A DNA stretch of 64,000 nt, from the NCBI GenBank assembly GCA_025531455.1, contig JAMYHL010000002.1:496001-560000 (forward strand), in the 5' to 3' direction. A model generated the notes under the pieces. The model was not told the DNA's origin. It made no database searches and was given only the letters and a program-made list of their open reading frames with translations. Both the position numbers and the translations under genes were made by a program. Every line of letters begins with the position of its first letter. Positions within the stretch are counted from its first letter, which is position 1. Shown here piece by piece: positions 44,655 through 54,889 of the stretch. This DNA is from Apiotrichum sp. Y4204 (lineage: Eukaryota > Basidiomycota > Tremellomycetes > Trichosporonales > Trichosporonaceae).

Positions 44655-47238
44655 TTAGACCTTGCCGGCCTTGCGGGCCTGCTCGCCGATAAAGTTGAGG
44701 GCCGAGCCTGCGCGCAGCCACTCGAGCTGGTCGGCAGACATGGTGTGCGTCGTCGGGATCGAGAGCACCTCGCCGCTCGGCTTGGTGACCTTGAGCGAGA
44801 CCTGGGCGTCCTTGCCCTCGAGCAGCGCCTGGAGACCCTCGGTCTGCACCTTGTCGCCGGCCGAGATCTTGGCGTAGTCGGCCTTGTCGGCAAACCACAA
44901 CGGGAGGATGCCCTGCTTCTTGAGGTTCGTCTCATGGATACGGGCGAACGAACGGGCGACAATCAGGCCACAACCGTAGAAGCGCGGCTGGAGAGCGGCG
45001 TGCTCACGGGCGGAACCCTCACCGTCTGATGTCAGAGGAGCTTCTAGTACTAGATGACCACCTCCACTCACAGTTGTCGTCGACGACCAGCATCCACGGC
45101 TCGTTGCGGGCCTTGTACTTCTGCATAACCTTGGGGATAGTGTCCTCGCCACCGGCGTCGCGGGCAACGTTGATCTGGCCACCCTCGTCGTTGACGGCGG
45201 TCATGAGCGTGTTCTCCGAAATGTTCGACAGGTGGCCCTTATACTTGAGCCACGGGCCGGCAGCCGAGATGTGGTCGGTCGTGCACTTGCCGCGCACACG
45301 GAGGAGACAGGTAAGCTCGGGAAGCTCACGGGGGCCGGCGGAGAAGACCGAGTCGAAGGGCTCAAGGATCTCGAGACGGGTCGACGAGGGCGAGATAGCA
45401 ATCTCGGTGTCAGGCTGAGGCGCCGGCATCGGGCTGGGTGCAAACTCGAGGTTGCCGGCAATGTAGCCGTTGGTCGGGAGGCGGTCGCCGGAAGGAGCCT
45501 CAAACTTGAAGGGGCCGTTCGGGGTCTGGATCGAGTCGGTCATGGGGTTGAAGTTGAGGTCACCGGAGAAGGCCATGGCGGTGACAATCTCGGGGGAGGC
45601 GAGGAAGTTCATGGTCTGGGGTTAGTGATGAGCTCGCGTCCAGGGGTCTAGCTCACCTTGAGGTTTCCGTCGTTGCGCGCCTTGAAGTTGCGGTTAAACG
45701 AGGTGAGGATGGCGTTGTCCTCGTCCTTCTTATCGTCACGCTTCCACTGGCCAATGCACGGGCCACAGGCGTTGGCAAGGACAGTACCACCCACAGCCTC
45801 GAGCTTGTTCTGGATGCCGTCCCGCTCGATGGTGGCGCGGATCATCTCAGAGCCGGGGGTGATAAGGAAGGGGACCTTGGACGAGAGGCCCGCAGCCTTG
45901 GCCTGCTCGGCGATCGAGGTGACGCGCGACATGTCCTCGTAAGACGAGTTGGTGCACGAGCCGATGGCGGCAGCAGAGAGGGTCGTCGGGTAGCCGTTCT
46001 CCTGGAGGAAGGGGCCGAACTTGGAGAGCGGGGTAGCCAGGTCGGGCGTGAAGGGGCCGTTGAGGTGGGGCTCAAGCTCCGAGAGGTTCTGGTGTTAGCC
46101 ACAGCTTACCTAACGTCGTAACCCAGCTGCGCATCCTCTCAACTCACAACCTCAATGACCTCGTCATACTCGGCACCCTGGTCGGCGGCGAGGAAGCCAG
46201 CGTCGGCAGCGGCGTCGGCGGCAGTGGCAACCGGCGCACGACCAGTGGCGCGGAGGTACTGCCTCATGTTATCCGAGTAGGGGAAGGTCGAGGTGGTGGC
46301 GCCAACCTCGGCACCCATGTTGGCAATGGTAGCGAGACCAGTGCATGACTGGGCCTCGACACCGGGGCCGAAATACTCGAGGATGCGGCCAGTACCGCCC
46401 TGCATGTCAGATCTTGAGCATCTCTGCCACTTACACGGACGGTGAGCTTGCCAGCGAGGTGGAGGATAAGGTCCTTGGGGGTGGCCCAGCCGGAGAGCTG
46501 ACCGGTAAGCTTGACACCGGTGATCATCGGCGCCTTGAGCTCCCACGGAGTGTTAGTGAGGGCGTCTACGGCATCGGCACCACCGACACCGATAGCGAGC
46601 ATGCCGAGGCCGCCGGCGTTGGGGGTGTGCGAGTCAGTGCCCAGCATGAGGAGACCAGGCGCGGCATAGTTCTCAAGCACAATCTGGTGAATAATACCGG
46701 ATCCCGGGCGCCAGAACTCGATGCCGTACTTCTTGGCGGCCGACTCGAGAAAGTCGAACACCTCCTTGTTCTGCTCGATCGAGCGGGGAAGGTCCTCGGC
46801 CGCACCAGTCTGCGCCTGGATGAGGTGGTCGCAGTGAATCGACGCGGGGACAGCACACGAAGGCAGACGGCAGGTCATGAACTGGAGAAGGGCCATCTGG
46901 GCGGACGCGTCCTGGCGAGGGGTTAGATCAGGAACATGAGGCTGGCAACGCACCTGCATGGCCACACGGTCAGGGCTCAGCTTGAGATACCGTTCGCCGC
47001 GAATCTTGCCGCCGCCACCGAGCGACTCCTCGGGGTTGCGCAGATGCGAGTAGAGAATCTTCTCGGCGAGGGTGAGCTTGCGGTCCTTGGGGAGGACGGC
47101 GCGGACCTCTTCGAGCGTCTTGAGGAGGCGGGGGTACGGCGGGGTGATGGAGGTGCAGTCCTTGACGGGGAGGGACGCGGGGGTGGCGAGGCCGCGGCGC
47201 CCGAGGCCGATGGCGGTGCGTGTCCGCGAGGCGAGCAT
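44655..47238 (-). CDS. ACO2: Mitochondrial aconitase, Aco2 type
   Basis: This is a [4Fe-4S] dehydratase. Yeast Aco2 is a mitochondrial aconitase isozyme that has been tied to the homocitrate steps of lysine synthesis. Six exons (47238-46954, 46911-46435, 46399-46148, 46088-45657, 45615-45072, 45025-44655) give 786 aa. A presequence ([21 protein letters not shown]) leads. Family signatures are [41 protein letters not shown], the cluster cysteine in [16 protein letters not shown] and the CGPCIGQW pair, [13 protein letters not shown] and [16 protein letters not shown]. The phrases [17 protein letters not shown] and [17 protein letters not shown] fit the Aco2 branch better than Aco1. Divergent from the methyltransferase gene. 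Confidence 0.92.
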
Positions 47239-47701
47239 TTTTTGGAGCGTGAGTGGTGATGAAGGTTGTTGTGGAAGAGAGCTCCAGCTTGTTAGCTCAG
47301 ACAACCTCGGACATGTCGAGCTCGACTCGGAAAGCAGCAATCGGACTGCGCGATCACGCACCGATTCCAAAAGTGCGATCCTCTACCGGTTATACCCAAA
47401 TCCAGGCACTCTGGTTGGTCAGAACGAGAAAATATCGGGGATAAAGACCCGACTAGTACCGTGATCAGCAGGATATGCGGATATACACAAAAAACCACAA
47501 ACCTGTCTCAGTCACGTGATGCACCTGTGTAGTCTCGGACATAGTGACCATCTCCGTCTCGGGGAGGTTCCCGAGCCATGACGATGGCCGATGACCAGAA
47601 GCCAACAGTCGGAACCGACGCTACGACACTGACCCTTCGACTCGTATCGACAACTCGCAAGTTGGCTTTGTACACTTTCTCATTCTTCACAGCAGGCTAA
47701 T
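47239..47701. promoter_or_regulatory. Divergent promoter region ACO2 / methyltransferase
   Basis: 463 bp between outward-facing starts, containing GTCACGTGAT at 47511-47520, a CDEI-like RTCACRTG match of the type bound by Cbf1 proteins. Shared control is a guess. Confidence 0.45.
47511..47520. promoter_or_regulatory. CDEI-like element GTCACGTGAT
   Basis: A CACGTG core in the RTCACRTG context, about 190 bp before the methyltransferase start and 270 bp before the aconitase start. The same core in the same context occurs at 2748-2757. Confidence 0.35.
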
Positions 47702-48798
47702 ATGGCGGAGCACCACCACGGGAACGATCACGGACATGGTCACGACCACCACCACGGCCACGGTCACAGCCACGGGCAAGGACATGGACACGACCATGGC
47801 CACGGACATGGTCACGGTCACGGTCACGGTCACGGTCACGACCACTGGGACGGCGACGAGTACCTCAAGAAGCCGCACATGTGGGTATAACTAGAACACC
47901 GGCCTCCTTGCTCGGTCGTGGTTCCACGTCAGCCCGGAGCTGGGCCACGTCCTACAGCTCATCCCCGGCCGTTCGCTAACCCCAGCCGCGAAGTCGCCGC
48001 CGCCTCCGCCGACAATGTCTTCTACGCGCTCCAGCGTGCGGGGAAGGACAAGGCTGCGCTGGGCGACCTCTCCCTTCTCGAGATCGGCTGCGGTCCTGGC
48101 CTCGTGACTGAGCACCTGGCGCCGGCGTTCGGCAGCGTACACGCCATCGACGTCTCGCCGAGCATGCTCGCGACGTTTGCCAAGCAGCCTGTCGCGCAGC
48201 GTCCTAACGTGACGTTTGCGCAGCACACGCTGCACGCGGGAAGCGGGGACGACTTTGTTCGCGGCACGCCTGCGCCGAGCCCTACCCCCGAGGACCCCGA
48301 GCGCAAGCTTGCTCCGCCCCACGAAAAGTACGATGTGGCCGTCGCGAATCTTGTTGTCCACCACGTCGATAACCTCGACCAGTTCTTCAAGGGCCTTGTG
48401 TCCGTGCTGAAGCCGGGAGGAACTGTGGTTATTACGGAGTTTACGACACTTCCCAACGGCCGGGATATCGTTGCTGAGGTCCGGGAGAAGCTCCACGGCG
48501 ACAAGGTGGGTGCAGAGTGTGGGAGGACTGGGATGGCTTGGCGAAGCGTAAGATAACCAGAACCACCTCCCCCTCCGTCCTATTTCCATTCTCTGGCTAA
48601 CCCCAGCCCAAGCCGGAAGGCACAGTCAACGCGCCAGGCATTGTCCACCTGACATACTCGCCCGAGCTCATCGGCGCGCTGCTGAACAAGTATGGCTTTG
48701 AGGATGTGGGCGGCGCGCGGCGCGGCGAGATCCCGGCGTTTGGTGGCGAGTTTGAGAAAATCCCGACGCTTTATGCGTACGCGACCAAGCCCAAGTAG
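47702..48798 (+). CDS. His/Gly-rich SAM-dependent methyltransferase
   Basis: Three exons (47702-47880, 47986-48505, 48607-48798) give 296 aa. The first ~48 residues are almost pure His-Gly/His-Asp alternation (over twenty His), the composition of nickel, zinc or copper binding tails. The rest is a class I methyltransferase: motif I LLEIGCGPGLVTEHL, acidic loop VHAIDVSPSMLATF, motif IV-like YDVAVANLVVHHVDN and post-motif KPGGTVVITEF, with a C-terminal YSPELIGALLNKYGFEDV. The DVSPSML loop and overall length recall small-molecule or ubiquinone-type methyltransferases; the substrate is unknown. The GTGGGT donor right after CAC AT is supported by restored frame (PHI-REVAAAS). Confidence 0.9.
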
Positions 48799-50547
48799 AG
48801 AGGGTAGAGGGTAGAGTATGCATGACGATGGAGTCACATGAAGTCTACCGAGAGCGGGTCCAGGTGTTGACGCGAGTTGTATCAGTTACAGTCATCAGGA
48901 ATCAGTCACGTTGGATGCGCCGGAAGCTTACCCCCGTGCCGCGCGAGCGCGTCGCGCTCTGGCGTCTGGAATTGTCCATCAACAGTTAAAGATACACGAT
49001 CAAGCCCATTACGCCTTACGCACCTCGCGCTGACTTCTCATCTCCAAAGTACACCTCGACGAGCTCCCTTTACCTCCTGGACCTCGTGAACACCGAGCAA
49101 CCTCAGACCTCAATCGCCAACCTCCGCACTCTTCTCGCCTCGCACCCACTCACTCCGTACTCTTCTCCCCCTCACTGCCAACCTCCCTGCCCTCGCTCCA
49201 TCTTCACGAGCCCCCACCAGCACCGACTCCCACCATGCCCTCCGCAGCTGCGCTCCTGTCCCGCGCCCACCGCCACGCCTTAACAGCAACATACGGCCGG
49301 CGGCCACTCACGCCGCTTCGCACGGTGCGGCTGCGGGTGCGCGTTGCTCGTATGTGAGTCGATGAGAGGCGATAGGAGCTGAAGAGGAGATGGGGAGAAG
49401 GATCGCGAGGCTGACAGCAGTGCGCACGCGGTAGAGTTGGCTAGAACGGAGATACGCGTCTCCTGAGCGATACGGATGGTGATGGTGTAGTTATTGTTTG
49501 TTGACGCGTCATGCTTGTCGCTTTTCTGTAGTGTGTCTCGAGCATCCTCAAGTGATGATCCTTCACAAACACATACTTGTCCGCAGTGCACAGTGTACAC
49601 TACGGTGGCAGACAGCACAACTATGACCAGTCGAGGACCGTCATGTCAGTTACGGCATGCCGAGCTTGTTGGCAAAGGAACCCGGATCAGGACGGATGAG
49701 AAAATGGGAAAGAATGACAGCGAGTGGCAAGCAGACTTGGGCCGGTGCACGCGAGTGCGAGTGCACGGCGGCGGCGGCGAACGAGGTGCAGTGGCAGCAG
49801 TGCGTAGAATTCGCTGTCAGTGTTGACCTACAGCAGTTGGGATGAGTCCGGGGGCACTGGAGCAGTAACCTCCGCTCTGAGTGCCGCTGTGTGTTGTCAG
49901 ACTCGAACAAAAACGTCGAGCGTGCCATGCACATCTGGATCGTGGACAGCGAGGCACACAGTACTAGATTCGTTGTTCCAATGTCGCGCCGCAAAGAGCC
50001 GACTAACCACAGCATACAGGTACTCAAGTTGGACGGACGCGACATCACATTGATTGACTGGCGGCTGACTCGGCAGTGGCGCCATCCGGCCGTTCTCTAG
50101 CCTAGCTTTTCCGGCGCGCGTGCGTCCATGTATTGGGCCGATGATGGATATCGAATGCATCGAGAGTGAGTGCTCCATAGATCCATAGAGATGAAGTTGT
50201 TTGCGCGTCGCGTCCTCGTTCTCGACGCGTCGTTCTGCATTCTGCACGAGGTGAAACACACACCACACTGCCAGCGCAACGGAAGCAAAATATAGCCCAA
50301 GTGACGCTCGGACCACCGGACCACCAGTGGGGGGACATCGACGACGACGGGAGAGTGCATTGCTCGTGTTGCCTTCATTGCTTTGCTTGCATTCATCCTC
50401 TCCTTCACATCTCTTTATTCAACTCTACTCCGTCACTCGTTCTCGCTCTCACTCCCAGCTTTCAGCTTCCACTCGCTTGATCCCCCTACTTCCGGCAAAC
50501 CCGCGCGCGCGCGCCCAACCGCAGACCCCATCCCCCACCAGCGCACA
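48799..50547. other. 1.7 kb mostly non-coding region
   Basis: Between the methyltransferase and the Whi2-like gene. A possible small gene at 49235-49464 is listed separately. Otherwise only short unsupported frames are present, and a CT-rich leader occupies about 50390-50540. Confidence 0.4.
49235..49464 (+). CDS. Possible small presequence-like protein
   Basis: An ATG follows a strong CT-rich leader and CCCACC context like that of the COX6a gene. The start MPSAAALLSRAHRHALTATY is basic and acid-free, as in a mitochondrial presequence. Reading on, an AT|GTGAGT donor near 49351 and a GCTGACAG(CAG) acceptor near 49415 would give about 55 residues ending at a TGA near 49464. No family is recognised, and the gene could continue through other introns. 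Confidence 0.25.
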
Positions 50548-51960
50548 ATGTCCGACTCGAACCCCATCACCTCGGCGGCGCCGTCCTCGTCGCCCATCAC
50601 GAGCGTCCAGCCCCAGGCGCCCGTGCAGTACCTCGGCCCGAACCAGGCGCTGCTTACGCGTCTAAACCTCGATCTCCGCGGGCGCATGTTCCCCGTCGAG
50701 CGCGAGACGCTCATGCTCCTCCCCGAGAGCGTGCTGCTCGGCCTCTTTCCGCAGGGCCTCGTCCTCTCCAAACCTGCCAGCTGGGAGGGCGTTGATGATC
50801 TCGCGTTCACTGTTGATGTGAGTCGGTGTGGGGAGACGGGGATGTGGGGATCAGGGCGGGCCGGACAGCGGGGGTCCAGTCGTATGCTGTTAGTCTTCGT
50901 GTCTCAGAACAGCGTCGCAACGACTGGCCTATCCGTAAGGCGGCGTGTCCACGATGGTGAAAGGCCCACGGTCTGTGCTCGCCAGATCAAGCCATGCACT
51001 AGTGTTGTGGCCCGCCATTTGGCACTCTGTTTTCGCGGCTCAAGCCGCGCCGCGAAGCTCTCACCCACCTCTCCATTCGCAACCCCCGTCTCACGCGCAC
51101 CAGCCGCTGACCCCAGTTTGACCCCGACTGCTTCCAGTATATCCTCGACTTTTGGGCCAACGCCCAGTCTGCGTTCTACGGCACGCCGACGTCGCCGGGC
51201 CTCTTCCACGCACAGCAGAACATCCCCCCGTCGCCCACCGACCCCAGCTCGGACATCAACCACAACCCACTCCTGACCAAGCAGGCGATTATTGTGCTGC
51301 GCGAGGAGCTCGAGTACTTTTCCATTACGACGCCTGGGGCGGTCGCGCGGGTCGACGAGAGCGGGATGGCAAACGACGAGCTGCGCGCACTGAAACGTGC
51401 GGCGGGCGAGGCACTCGCGTCCAAGCGCCTCATCTTCACCGCCCTCCAGCGCAACGTCAACAAGGAGAACAACCAGGCCGAGCAGCACCTTATCGACATG
51501 CTCTGCATGTCCGGCTTCAACCGTAATGATGAGTGGGGCTTCCGCGCCTGCGAGCCCACGCGCAACCTTATCTCGAGCATGGCCCTCGTCCTCCTCAAGA
51601 CGGGCATCATCCACCCGGGCACCCCCGAGGCCCCGGCCGACATCACCACCCCGATCATCGACGACAAGCAGATGGGCACCGCACAGAAGCTGTTGCTGTT
51701 CTGGAGGAAGCCGGCGGTGGGTACTGCATGGATACAGCGGCCACAAGATTGTACTGACGGCAGCGCAAATGCTGGTGGGACGGCGTCGAGGTCGAGGTGC
51801 CCAAATCGTCCACGTCCAACGAGACCATGCCCGTCAAGGTCTGGGCACGCCGCGTGTGGACCCTCGAGTTGTCTCTGGTAAGTGGGGTACTGATTAGTCT
51901 TGGGTTGTATTCAGCACTTGGCGGTAATGCAACATTCACTCGCTGACAATGCAGATTTAA
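50548..51960 (+). CDS. Whi2-like BTB/POZ protein
   Basis: Whi2-type BTB proteins (related to KCTD proteins) act with Psr phosphatases in stress and nutrient signalling. Four exons (50548-50817, 51117-51716, 51764-51877, 51955-51960) give 329 aa. After a Ser/Pro leader comes LNLDLRGRMFPVERETLMLLPESVLLGLFP, the family's BTB start, and VDFDPDCFQYILDFW restored across a 299-nt intron. IVLREELEYFSI and NEWGFRACEPTRNLISSMAL-like sequence follow. The last exon would be only ATT TAA. If it is not spliced, the frame runs on to a TGA near 51943. Assignment rests on motif similarity to Whi2-like proteins. Confidence 0.8.
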
Positions 51961-52111
51961 GACGTGTTGGTGTTGTAGTACTTTATCCTTTTTTAGTACT
52001 GTGTAATATTCTCTTTCTCCGGCGCATGCATATTGTGACTAATGCGATGGGAACTGCGAGACAGACGCGACTGACTTTAAACTAGACAAGAACAGAAAGA
52101 CCAAACTACAA

Positions 52112-54392
52112 CTACTCTTCCGCATCGCGGATCGCCGCCGCCATCCGCACGCTCGCCCTCGCCTCCCCGGGGGCATGTACGCGAAGAATGTCCACGACGC
52201 CGCTGTTGGCACACACGGTATTCACCGCCGCGTCGGCCGGCCCACGCTCAGCAGCGACCTCGATGCCCGCCGCGCGCCCGACAAAGCCCTTGCGGCTCCC
52301 GCCAATGAGGAGCGGCCACCCCTGCAGGCGTCCCGCGAGCTCGGGGAGGTGGCGGAGGAGAACGAGGTTTTGCGCGTGGTTCTTGGCAAACCCAAGTCCT
52401 GGGTCGAGGACAATGTTCCACCGCTTGACGCCCGCCGCGATCGCGGATTCGGCTGCGGCTACCAGTTCCTCCGCGACGCCAGCGACAATGCCGGCGGGGT
52501 ACGCGTGCTGCTCGGGGTGGAGCATCGAGACGCTGTCGCCGCGTGAATGCATGAGGATGACGGGCACGTCGGCCTGGGCCATCGCGGCCAACATGCCGTC
52601 CTCGCGGCCGCCGCGCACGTCGTTGATGCAGCTCGCGCCTGCGGCGACAGCCGCAGCCGCAACCGAGGCGCGGTACGTGTCCACTGAGATTGGGACGTTG
52701 GCGAGCTCTGGTTCATCTGTTGCGCGGATTGCCTTGACGAGGGGCACAACGCGGTCGAGTTCCTCGTCCTCGGAACACGGCTGCGAGTGTGGGCGCGTGC
52801 TCATCCCGCCGATATCGAGCATGTCGGGCTTGCTGGCCATAGTCTCCTTTACGAGGTCGAGGGCAGAGGGGGCGCGCGTGCGCGCGACCCCGCCGTCTGA
52901 GAACGAGTCGGGCGTCGCGTTGAAGATTGCCATGATGGCCGGCGTGGCGGGCGAGGAGAGGCGGAGCGGGGTAGCGGGGAAGGGGAAGGGGATGATCGGG
53001 GCTAGCCCGCCAGCAGGGACCTTGGAGAGGAGGGAGGCGACGCTCTCCCCCATCCCCGGGGGGATGATGCTGGGATCGATATCCGCCAGTGGGCGGAGCA
53101 CGAACTCGCGCTCCGCGAGACTTGCGTGCGGGACGGTAAGCCACCCAACGCCGTCTGCGTCCGGCTCAGCTCCCGGTTGGCCGATGGCGACGCGCTCCTC
53201 GCCGTACATGACGAGATCGAGGTCAATCACGCGCGGGCCGTTCGCAAACGTCTTGACGCGCCCAACAGCCGCCTCGGTGCGTTTCAGGAGACGCATCAAC
53301 TCGAGCGGGGCGAGCGCCGTGCGCACCTCGACGACACCGTTCGTGAACACGTCCTGATCAGTGACGTACATCGGCTCGCTCTCGTACAGTCTCGACGTGG
53401 CGACAAGCGTACATCCCCCTTCGGAGAGGAGCGCCAGCGCGCGGCGGATATGTCCGATCCTGTCTCCGATATTCGACCCGACCGCGACGAACACCCGGCG
53501 GTGAGAGTGCGAGTGTGCGCTCTCCGCCTGGCGTTTCGGGGGTCCACCGCTGGCAGTAGAGAACGCGCGCGCCCCCGCCGCAGCGACCGCCGAGGGGGAC
53601 ACGCCGCCTCGCGCAGCGTACGACCCCCGCGAGCGCTGCACGGAAATACTGGGCGTCGCGAACGGGAGCGCCGACGGCTTGCGGATCGTTACCCCCACCG
53701 CGCCAAGGTTCGCAGGGAGGGAGAGGAGGTGCCGCGCAAACGTGTCCGCGAGCGACTCGAGCGTGCCAAACGACGAGGCCTCGAGATACTACTCCTGTCA
53801 ATTACAAAAGCTTGAGCACACTCACCTCCACGGCGGAATCCGCAATCGCCTTGTGGTCCCCCGTCTGCGCCTCGATATCGACCTCGAGGCGCTGGCGCTC
53901 CGCCCGCTCGTGGGGATGCAGGCCGATGACGGTCGCGATGCGGAGATTCTCGATTTTGAGGGTAAGCGGCGCGCGGGAAGCGGCGTCCGGCGTCGTCGCG
54001 CGGGGCGTGGGGGACGGATTCGTGTAGGTTGCTGTGTAGGTTGCGGCGTCGGCATGCAGGAGGGCGCGGGGGAGGCGCGCGGCGAGTGTCACGCTCGCGA
54101 CGGCCGGGAGCGCGAGTGGAACGCCTGCGGCTGCGTGTAGGAGGGATTGCGGGGAGGCGAATGTGCCGCTAGAGGCGAGCGCGTACACTGCCTTGCTGAC
54201 TGACGAGTAGTTGACCCCAAGGCCGGCCATGTCGTCTTCGTCGACGCAGTGCGGGACTACCGAGGGGTGGAGGGACAGCTGGAGGGTTAGTTCTACCGGG
54301 CACGGCGGGGGCGGAAGCAGGCCGAAGGCGGAGGGACCGGCGCCAGAGGCCAGGTGCACCGATAGCGAGGAGATGGTGATCGTGTCGGCCAT
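52112..54392 (-). CDS. FOL1: Trifunctional folate synthesis protein Fol1 (DHNA-HPPK-DHPS)
   Basis: Fungal Fol1 joins dihydroneopterin aldolase, hydroxymethyldihydropterin pyrophosphokinase and dihydropteroate synthase. Two exons (54392-53826, 53788-52112) give 747 aa. Residues ~1-240 hold two aldolase-like units, the second with LRIATVIGLHPHERAERQRLEVDI and LEASSFGTLESLADT across the 37-nt intron, whose acceptor is TAG. HPPK follows with VFVAVGSNIGDRIGHIRRAL, YESEPMYVTDQDVFTNGVVE and GPRVIDLDLVMYG. DHPS has IMAIFNATPDSFSDGG, DIGGMSTRP, INDVRGG, VILMHSRG, VLDPGLGFAK, LLIGGSRKGF and the C-terminal ILRVH. DHPS is the known target of sulfonamides. Convergent with the Whi2-like gene. Confidence 0.96.
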
Positions 54393-54889
54393 CCGGTGCG
54401 ATGCGGTGATGATGGATGCGATGGTGGGTAGCTCGATGGGGACCTCGACGTTGAGGCGTCGGCGTTGTCCACTTGAGTGGTTCGGAAATTGTGGTGGAGG
54501 TTGTCCGGTCCGGCAATTCCGAGGTCAGTCGCGTTTGGTGACGACCTCACAAATACAAAGTGGTCCACCATCTATGGCCACCATGCCTTTTGCGGTCGAC
54601 AAATTTGGTACATCGTGTATTGTAAAACATGCTATAAACACAGAACATGACGGCCATTATAGCTGAGCCGACAAGAGATTATTGACAAGGAATTAGGTTG
54701 GAAACAACGCGTCGAAAGAAGGGCGAGATCGTGGTCGACGCGCAGAGATGCGTGTATGATTGCGGTTCGGACGATACAGGTAGTGGTGGTACAATCGTGT
54801 ATAAATTAGACGGCACTGTCGGCAGAGTATTGGGAGCAGGACTGAATGCGCCAAGGGTATCGAGTGTAATAGTATGGAGCTCATGTTGG
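54393..54889. other. Intergenic region upstream of FOL1
   Basis: 497 bp holding the FOL1 promoter and the 3' end of the next gene. No gene is seen. Confidence 0.4.
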
